Below, in pieces: positions 58,170 to 64,000 of a stretch of DNA of 64,000 nt. The translations under genes and the position numbers were made by a program. The notes below the pieces were generated by a model. The model saw nothing but the letters and a program-made list of their open reading frames with translations. It did no database searches and had not been told where the DNA came from. Position 1 is the stretch's first letter, and the number at the start of each line of letters is the position of its first letter. Source of the DNA: Gaiellasilicea sp963829845 (lineage in GTDB: Bacteria; Actinomycetota; Thermoleophilia; Gaiellales; Gaiellaceae); NCBI GenBank assembly GCA_963829845.1, contig CAWHKD010000030.1, forward strand, positions 62,001 to 126,000, given 5' to 3'.

Positions 58170-59885
58170 TCAGCGGCGGACGGAAGCGTGCGCGGGCAGG
58201 TAGTACCGGTCGACGTACTCGATCACGGCGCGCTGCATCGAGAACTTCGGCGCGAGCTGCGCGATCGACTCCTTCATCATCCAGATCCAGCGCTCGCGGT
58301 CCTCCACGTAGGTCGGCACGACCTGCTCCTCGAGCAGCCGGTAGAGCTGCTCACGGTCGGCCTCGTCGGAGGCACCGTCGATCGCCCAGCCGAGGTCGGG
58401 CGAGTAACCCTCCGCCCACCAGCCGTCGAGGACGGAGAGATTGAGGACGCCGTTGATCGCCGCCTTCATCCCGCTCGTCCCTGACGCCTCGAGCGGGCGC
58501 CGCGGCGTGTTCAGCCAGACGTCGCAGCCGCGCACGAGTGCCCGGGCGACGCCCATGTCGTAGTTCTCGAGGAAGACGACGCGGCCCTGGGCACGGCGGT
58601 CGCGGGCGAGCGCGACGATCTCTTGCATCACGTCCTTCCCTGCCGCGTCGGCGGGGTGCGCCTTGCCGGCGACGACGATCTGCACCGGCAGAGCCAGCAG
58701 CCGCTCGAGGTCGGAAAAGACGAGCCCGGCGCGCTTGTATGTGGCGAACCGGCGGGCGAAGCCGATCGTCAGCCGGTCGCGGTCGATCCCGGCGCGCTCG
58801 GCGAGCCGCGCCTTCGCGGCCGAGTGCACGCGCCAGAGCGCCTCGCTGCTCACGTGCCGGGCCGCCCCCCAGTTCGCCTCCTCGGGCGGGGCATCCGCGT
58901 CGACGCCGGCGAAGCGAAGCAGCTCGCCGAGCGCCGGATCCAGCCAGCTGTCCACGTGGACGCCGTTCGTGACGTGGCCGATCGGCGGCTCCTGCCCGGG
59001 CCAGAGCGGTGCCCACATCTCGCGGGCGACCTCGCCGTGGAGGTCTGAGACGCCGTTCGCGTAGGCGGAGAGCCGGAGCGCGAACGGGGTCAGGCCGAAG
59101 CCTGGCTCCCCGCCGAACCGCCCGAACGCGAGCAACTGCTCGCCGTCGAGCCCGCCCTCCTCGGCGAGCGCGCCGACGTAGCGGGTCACAAGCTCCTCCT
59201 CGAAGACCTCGTTGCCGGCCGGAACCGGCGTGTGCGTCGTGAACACGGACGAGCGCCGGATCGCCTCGAGCGCGTCGCCCGTCCCGGCGCCGCCGGCGAC
59301 GAGCGCCCGGAGCCGCTCGAGCTGGAGGAAGGCGGAGTGGCCCTCGTTCAGATGAAAGACGTTCGGCGCGATCCCCAGCGCGGCCAGCGCCCGGACGCCG
59401 CCGACGCCGAGGAGCAGCTCCTGGCGGATGCGGTGCTCACGATCGCCGCCGTAGAGCGCATCAGTGAGCCAGTCGACCTCGAGCAGGTAGAGCGGCACTG
59501 TGCCGGCGTCCACCGCGACATCCTTGCGCCAGACCGCCGCCTCGATCGGCTCGCCGGCGAGGTCGACCGTGACGGACACGTCCTCGCGGACGAGGCCGAC
59601 GGCCTCCGGATCGACCGGCTGGTAGTCCTCCGTCTGGCGGCCGGACTTGTCCACGCCCTGGCGGAAGTAGCCGCCCGCGTAGAGGAGGCCGACCCCGACG
59701 AGCGGGACGCCGAGCTGGGCCGCCGCCTTGAGGTGGTCGCCGGCGAGGACCCCGAGTCCGCCGGAGTAGATCGGCAGCCGCTCGTGGATGCCGAACTCCA
59801 TGCTGAAGTACGCGATGAGCGAGTCGTCGTCCTCGCCCCTGGCGCGCTGCCACCAGCTGATGATGTCGGCGGTCACGTCGGACAC
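58170..59885 (-). CDS. Alpha-glucan (maltodextrin/glycogen) phosphorylase
   Basis: A 571-residue GT35 enzyme of the shorter bacterial type: SLIAYFSMEFGIHERLPIYSGGLGVLAGDHLKAA at the start, VFHLNEGHSAFLQLERL, VFTTHTPVPAGNEVF, RFATYKRAGLVFSD, and the PLP region RRPLEASGTSGMKAAINGVLNLSVLDGWWAEGY with its Lys. It releases glucose-1-phosphate from alpha-1,4-glucans. GTG follows TAGTTT by 7 nt (leaderless). It lies 18 bp upstream of the dynamin-like gene on the same strand. Confidence 0.92.
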   Translation of the reverse strand: MSDVTADIISWWQRARGEDDDSLIAYFSMEFGIHERLPIYSGGLGVLAGDHLKAAAQLGVPLVGVGLLYAGGYFRQGVDKSGRQTEDYQPVDPEAVGLVREDVSVTVDLAGEPIEAAVWRKDVAVDAGTVPLYLLEVDWLTDALYGGDREHRIRQELLLGVGGVRALAALGIAPNVFHLNEGHSAFLQLERLRALVAGGAGTGDALEAIRRSSVFTTHTPVPAGNEVFEEELVTRYVGALAEEGGLDGEQLLAFGRFGGEPGFGLTPFALRLSAYANGVSDLHGEVAREMWAPLWPGQEPPIGHVTNGVHVDSWLDPALGELLRFAGVDADAPPEEANWGAARHVSSEALWRVHSAAKARLAERAGIDRDRLTIGFARRFATYKRAGLVFSDLERLLALPVQIVVAGKAHPADAAGKDVMQEIVALARDRRAQGRVVFLENYDMGVARALVRGCDVWLNTPRRPLEASGTSGMKAAINGVLNLSVLDGWWAEGYSPDLGWAIDGASDEADREQLYRLLEEQVVPTYVEDRERWIWMMKESIAQLAPKFSMQRAVIEYVDRYYLPAHASVRR

Positions 59886-59895
59886 GGCGCGGAAA

Positions 59896-60660
59896 CTAGC
59901 GCTTCGGGCCGGTGTGCTGCTCGACGAAGGCGAGCGTGCGCCGCCACGCATCCTCGGACGCGTCCGCGAACTCCTCGAACTTCCGGTCGAAGAAGCTGTG
60001 CGGCGCGCCGTCATAGACCGCGATCTCGTGCTGGACGCCTGCTTCGTCGAGCGCTTGCTCGAACGCCCGCACGTCCTCGACCGGAATCCCCGCGTCCGCG
60101 CCGCCCATCAGCGCGAGGATCGGCGCATCAAGCTCCGCGGCACGCTGGGCCGGGCCTGGGGAGCCGTCGCGGCCCGGGCCGGGCCGGCCGTAGAAGCCGA
60201 TCGCGCCCGCGAGACCGTTCCCGCCCGCGGCTGCGAGCCAGGCGTTGCGGCCGCCGAAGCAGAAGCCGACGCTGAAGATCGCGGTCGCGCCGTCCGCACG
60301 AAGCCGCGCGACGGCCGCGGTGACGTCGGCCTGCACGCCTTCCGGAGTGGTCTGCTCGACGTGAGGCATGTACTCGAAGTCGTCATCTCGTTTCTCTGCG
60401 CCCGCGGTCCGTCCGAAATAGTCGATCGCGATCGCCGCGTGACCCCGCTCCGCGAAGCGGAGCGCGAGCTCCTCGTAGAAGCGGTAGAGCCCGCGGACGT
60501 CGGGCAGGATCACGATCCCGGCACCACTCGAATCGTCGGGCGTCGCGGAGAAGGCGGCGAACCGGTTGCCGTCGTCCGCCTCGAGGACGAGGTCGTCGTG
60601 CGAGACGGCCGCGCCCGAAAGCACGGGGATCGGCGGCAGCGAGTCACGGTCGAAGCACAT
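59896..60660 (-). CDS. Dienelactone hydrolase family protein
   Basis: A 254-residue alpha/beta hydrolase. The nucleophile Cys is in IFSVGFCFGGRNAWLAA, the Asp in LALMGGADAGIPVEDV and the His in YDGAPHSFFDRKFEEF, as in dienelactone hydrolases. The N-terminus has GIVILPDVRGLYRFYEELALRFAERGHAAIAIDYFGRTAG. It opens lactones or small esters; the substrate is unknown. ATG follows TAGGCT by 6 nt. Divergent from cysC. Confidence 0.9.
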   Translation of the reverse strand: MCFDRDSLPPIPVLSGAAVSHDDLVLEADDGNRFAAFSATPDDSSGAGIVILPDVRGLYRFYEELALRFAERGHAAIAIDYFGRTAGAEKRDDDFEYMPHVEQTTPEGVQADVTAAVARLRADGATAIFSVGFCFGGRNAWLAAAGGNGLAGAIGFYGRPGPGRDGSPGPAQRAAELDAPILALMGGADAGIPVEDVRAFEQALDEAGVQHEIAVYDGAPHSFFDRKFEEFADASEDAWRRTLAFVEQHTGPKR

Positions 60661-60795
60661 CAGCCCGAGCCTACAACCGCGCCGAGCGCGAGCACGCCGA
60701 TCACCGCGTGGTTCACGCGCGGCGCTCGCGCGTCGATCGCGTCCCTACAATCCAGCGCCGATGCACGGCTCCTTGCAGTCCCCCCGCCCGGCTTC

Positions 60796-61317
60796 GTGGT
60801 CTGGCTCACCGGCCTCTCTGGCGCGGGGAAGACGACGCTCGCCAACCTCCTCTCCGCGGAGCTCGAGCGTCGTGGCCGGCTGGTCGAGGCGCTGGACGGC
60901 GACATCGTGCGCACACACCTGTCGAGAGGACTCGGCTTCTCGAAGGAGGACCGCGACACGAATGTCGAGCGGATCGGGTGGGTGGCGTCGAGGCTCGTGC
61001 GCGCCGGTGTCGCCGTCGTCGTGTCGGCCATCTCGCCGTACGAGGAGGCGCGCGAGCGCGCGAGGGCGCTGACGCAGGCCTCCGGCCGCCCGTTCGTCTG
61101 CGTGTGGGTGCGCGCGTCGGTGGAGACGTGCGCCGCCCGCGACGACAAGGGCCTTTACGCGCGGGCGCTCGCCGGCGAGCTCGCGGACTTCACCGGCGTC
61201 ACCGCCCCCTACGAGGAGCCCGAGAGTCCCGATCTCGTGCTCGACAGCGAGAACGGCTCACCAGAGGCGAACGCGGCGGTCGTCCTGCGCGAGCTCGAGC
61301 GGCGGGAGCTCATCTGA
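60796..61317 (+). CDS. cysC: Adenylylsulfate kinase
   Basis: A kinase with Walker A VWLTGLSGAGKTTLANLLSAELERRG, LDGDIVRTHLSRGLGFSKEDRDTNVERIGWVASRL (the APS-binding D-G-D-x-x-R and R-D-N/T motifs) and VVVSAISPYEEARE. It phosphorylates APS to PAPS. The start is uncertain. In frame the nearest good start is GTG 60796, but ATG 60761 lies 9 nt after TACAAT and reads MHGSLQS before losing frame in a run of six C (60780-60785). One more C would give MHGSLQSPPPGFVVWLTG. The full-length protein is therefore probably about 185 residues. Confidence 0.88.
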   Translation: MVWLTGLSGAGKTTLANLLSAELERRGRLVEALDGDIVRTHLSRGLGFSKEDRDTNVERIGWVASRLVRAGVAVVVSAISPYEEARERARALTQASGRPFVCVWVRASVETCAARDDKGLYARALAGELADFTGVTAPYEEPESPDLVLDSENGSPEANAAVVLRELERRELI

Positions 61318-61369
61318 GCTCCGGGGCGCCGGGCCGAACAGCGTCGGATGCCTGGCTAAGGTATGCCGA

Positions 61370-63596
61370 ATGACAGTGGTGAAGCCAGACGACCTCCTCG
61401 ATTCACTACGCGAGGAGAACGAAGCGCTCCTCGTCCGGGTCGCCCATCTGGAAGCGACCAGAGACGAGTACCGGCGCCAGATGGAAGGCCTCCTGACCTC
61501 ATCGTCGTGGCGGGTTACGGCGCCGCTGCGGAGTTTCGCCGCCAGCGTTCGCCTGGCCCGCCGCCGGATCCGGCAGCTGCCCGAGCGGCTGGCGCCTCGC
61601 CCAGCCCCTGCCGCCTTTCGCACCGCCGGACTCTTTCCGCCCGAAGTGCCGCCACCCGGAGGACTCGTGACGGCTGCCAGTCCATTGCTGGTGCATCCAG
61701 AGCTCGCGAGGGAGCGGCGGCAGCCACGGCTTCAAGGCTCGCCGTCGGACGCCCGGGTGCTCGTGGTCGCACATGTCTATTACCCGGAGGTCTGGTTCGA
61801 CATCGAGGACCGGCTCGCCCGGATTCCGGAGTCGTACGACCTCGTCGTCTCGTTGGTCGAAGGCCGCACCGAGGTACTCGAGCCGGAGATCGCCGGGCGG
61901 CTGCCGCATGCGATGATCCACCGCGTCCCGAACCTCGGTCGCGATCTCGGCTCGCTCGTCGAGCTGGCCGGGGCCGGCGTCTTCGACGGCTACGACGCGA
62001 TTCTCAAGGTGCACACCAAGCGCAGCCCGCACCGGGTTGACGGGGATGCCTGGCGAGTAGCGCTGCTCGACGCGCTGATGCCGTCGCCGGAGGGCATTCG
62101 CCGTATCGTCGAGCTGCTACGCAGCGATCAGCTCGGTGGGGCTCGTCGTCCCGACCGGGCACGTCGGTGGGCCGGAGTCGTGGGGCTCGAACCAGGTTCT
62201 GGTCGAGGCGCTCGCTGCGCGAATCCCCTTCGCCTTCGACCCCGACATGCTGCGCTACCCGCGCGGCTCGATGTTCTGGGCACGGCCGTGGGTTCTCCGC
62301 CGGCTGGCGGATCTTCGGCTCGGACCGGAGCATTTCGAGCCGGAGGCGGGTCACGTCGACGGATCCACCGCGCACGCGCTCGAGCGCTTCGTGGGCGTCG
62401 CGACCGCCACGTCGGGCCTCGATGTCGTCGAGACCGACGACGTCTCGTCGCGGCTGCACCGCGCGCGGCGGAGGCCAACCCGGCGGCCCCAGGTGCTCGC
62501 CTTCTACCTCCCTCAGTTCCATCAGATCCCTGAGAACGACGCCTGGTGGGGGACAGGGTTCACCGATTGGGCGAACGTCGACCGCGCCCGCCCCCTCTAC
62601 GAGGGGCACTCGCAGCCGGTCGAGCCGGGAGAGCTCGGCCGATACGACCTGTCGGATCCCGAGGTGATGCGCAGCCAGGCGGCTTTGGCCGTGGAGCATG
62701 GAGTCGACGGATTCGTCATGCACCACTACTGGTTCGACGGGCGGAAGCTCCTCGACACGCCGCTGCGCAACCTGCTCGACGACCCGTCGATCGACTTCCC
62801 GTTCGCGCTGTGCTGGGCGAACGAGAACTGGACGCGGCGCTGGGACGGCCTCGACTCGGATGTTCTCATCGCTCAGAGCTACAGCGAGGGCTGGGCGGAC
62901 CGGTTCTACGACGACATTTTCCCGGCGCTCAACGACCCGCGGTACGTGACGGTCGACGGTCGGCCGCTGCTCGTCCTCTATCGCATCGGGCACATCAAGA
63001 ACCCGTCTGCGGCGATCGAACGCTGGAAGGAGCGTGCGCGCGAGGACGGCCTCGGTGGCCTCCATGTCCTCGCGGTCGACCATTCCCGCCATTTCGAGGG
63101 ATTGCCGCGCGGCGTCGAGGCTGCGATCGACGGCCTCGTGCACTTCCCGCCGCTGGCCGGCATCGAGCTCCAGTCGGTCAAGAACCTCGCCCACGCGATG
63201 TCCTCGAGCCACTCGGGCGACGTCTACTCCTACGACGCAGCGGTCAACGGTGCAGGCCTCGCGACGACCGGGCCGCACGGGCTCCGCGTCCATCCTGGAG
63301 TCATGCCCGGCTGGGACAACACGCCGAGACGCCGTGACGCGTCCTATGTCTTCCACGGTGCGAACCCGCTCTCGTTTCGCCGCTGGCTGGCGCGTGCGAG
63401 CGCTGCTACGCTCGCGGGCGGGGGGTCTGCGCTGCTGTTCGTCAACGCCTGGAACGAGTGGGCCGAGGGAGCACATCTCGAGCCGGACGCACGGTTCGGC
63501 CGCGCCTGCCTCGAGGCGGTCCGCGACGCGGTCGGAGTCGATCAGCGGACGCCGATCTCAGCGGCTCCGGTGCCGGCGGAGAGCGTGGCGGGATGA
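61370..63596 (+). CDS. RgpF-WbsX fusion glycan-synthesis protein, one frame break
   Basis: About 742 residues. N-terminal coiled coil (LLDSLREENEALLVRVAHLEATRDEYRRQMEG); then an RgpF (rhamnan synthesis F) domain (VLVVAHVYYPEVWFDIEDRLARIPESYDLVVSL...VPNLGRDLGSLVELAG...ILKVHTKRSPHR). After a +1 frame shift near 62136 it continues LVVPTGHVGGPESWGSNQVLVEALAARI. From about residue 360 there is a WbsX/GH99-like domain (VLAFYLPQFHQIPENDAWWGTGFTDWANV...ALCWANENWTRRWDG...FVNAWNEWAEGAHLEPD). Both domains occur in rhamnose-rich polysaccharide clusters. ATG follows TAAGGT by 7 nt. Confidence 0.85.
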
Positions 63597-64000
63597 CGGA
63601 GCGCCGTCGCAAATCTCGAGGCAGTCGCGGCGGGCGCGTCTCCACTCTCGGAGCAGGGCGCAACCGAGTTCCAGGAGGCCGCCGGGCGGATCGCCGCCGC
63701 GGTCAACGGCTTCATCCAGGGCAAGGCCGAGGTGGTCGACCTGGCCCTCGTCTGCCTGCTCGCCGAGGGTCACCTGCTGCTGGAGGACGTCCCGGGCGTG
63801 GGGAAGACGTCGCTCGCGCGCAGCCTCGCAGGCGCACTGGGGACGCCGTGGCAGCGGATCCAGTTCACACCGGATCTGCTGCCGGGCGACGTCACCGGCG
63901 TCTCGGTCTTCCATCAGGACGCGAGCGAGTTCGTGTTCCACCCGGGCCCCGTGTTCGCCAACGTCGTCCTCGCCGACGAGATCAACCGCGCCTCGCCGCG
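63593..64000 (+). CDS. MoxR family AAA ATPase (partial, frame break near the start)
   Basis: The window ends inside this gene. ATG overlaps the previous stop (ATGA). After MTERRR the frame moves by +1 in AAA at about 63611 and continues as NLEAVAAGASPLSEQGATEFQEAAGRIAAAVNGFIQGKAEVVDLALVCLLAEGHLLLEDVPGVGKTSLARSLAGALG (Walker A) and VVLADEINRASPR (Walker B). MoxR ATPases act as chaperones for metal insertion or for VWA-domain partners, usually encoded just downstream. Its coupling to the glycan gene is by overlap only. Confidence 0.85.
   Translation, partial: MTERRRKSRGSRGGRVSTLGAGRNRVPGGRRADRRRGQRLHPGQGRGGRPGPRLPARRGSPAAGGRPGRGEDVARAQPRRRTGDAVAADPVHTGSAAGRRHRRLGLPSGRERVRVPPGPRVRQRRPRRRDQPRLAA

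Noticed and set aside
60761..60795. A separate short gene starting at ATG 60761 in front of cysC.
   Set aside because: MHGSLQS followed by the cysC frame would be the normal N-terminus if the C-run at 60780-60785 were one base longer, so it is treated as part of cysC.
1..64000. CRISPR arrays, tRNA or rRNA genes, insertion sequences, prophage genes.
   Set aside because: No regularly spaced repeats, no cloverleaf or T-loop consensus, and no transposase, integrase or phage protein motifs were seen on either strand.

Overview
The window is very GC-rich, densely packed DNA from a Gram-positive-type high-GC bacterium, most likely an actinobacterium of the Thermoleophilia (Gaiellales/Solirubrobacterales) kind. 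The lineage is an inference. It rests on codon usage, a SigR/RsrA-like sigma/anti-sigma pair, a PGM1-type ATP-grasp ligase, a dynamin-like GTPase pair, PadR-controlled ABC-2 export, and widespread leaderless starts: more than 20 genes carry a TANNNT box 6-10 nt before the start codon. No rRNA, tRNA, CRISPR array, prophage or transposase was seen. No intergenic gap exceeds about 300 bp.

Layout. 0-7.5 kb: end of pheA, a DUF3052 protein, a SIS sugar isomerase, an M16 peptidase, then cell-wall genes (M15 peptidase, L,D-transpeptidase-like protein, methyltransferase, PGM1-like ligase, beta-lactamase-like protein). 7.6-12.2 kb: a PQQ-propeller protein and a LuxR regulator, both frame-broken, a methyltransferase and a DUF1905 protein. 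12.2-18.1 kb: tandem MDR oxidoreductases behind a visible promoter/operator, a GFA protein, and a sulfatase-HAD-formylglycine-generating-enzyme operon. 18.2-25.2 kb: acetyl-CoA synthetase, M24 and M32 peptidases, aldo/keto reductase, amidohydrolase. 25.2-30.8 kb: a molybdenum hydroxylase operon (2Fe-2S, Moco and FAD subunits), a cyclophilin lipoprotein, a MobA-like nucleotidyltransferase and an HTH-TM-LytR_C protein. 30.8-37.8 kb: sigma/anti-sigma pair, HMA protein, ABC exporter with a frame-broken FtsX-type permease, GCS2-type ligase. 37.8-43.2 kb: patatin, HtrA, GrxD-BolA, a snapalysin-like metalloprotease. 43.4-53 kb: aconitase, a TPP-riboswitch-controlled HMP permease, PfkB kinase, PhzF, SixA, a PadR-ABC-2 module. 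53-64 kb: TypA, two dynamin-like GTPases, glucan phosphorylase, dienelactone hydrolase, CysC, an RgpF-WbsX glycan protein and the start of a MoxR ATPase.

Three signals are not explained by gene content. (1) Two ~165-bp hairpin elements (14580-14747 and 25215-25376) share an almost invariant apical core but have unrelated arms that are each self-complementary. Mismatches in the arms are mostly G-U compatible on the plus strand, as expected of a structured RNA. The second copy buries the best ribosome-binding site of the molybdenum hydroxylase operon. (2) A 28-bp palindromic repeat (three copies) lies in frame inside coding sequences. (3) Apparent frameshifts are almost all of the same sign (+1) and cluster in a few genes. 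This suggests insertion-type sequence errors or locally decaying genes.
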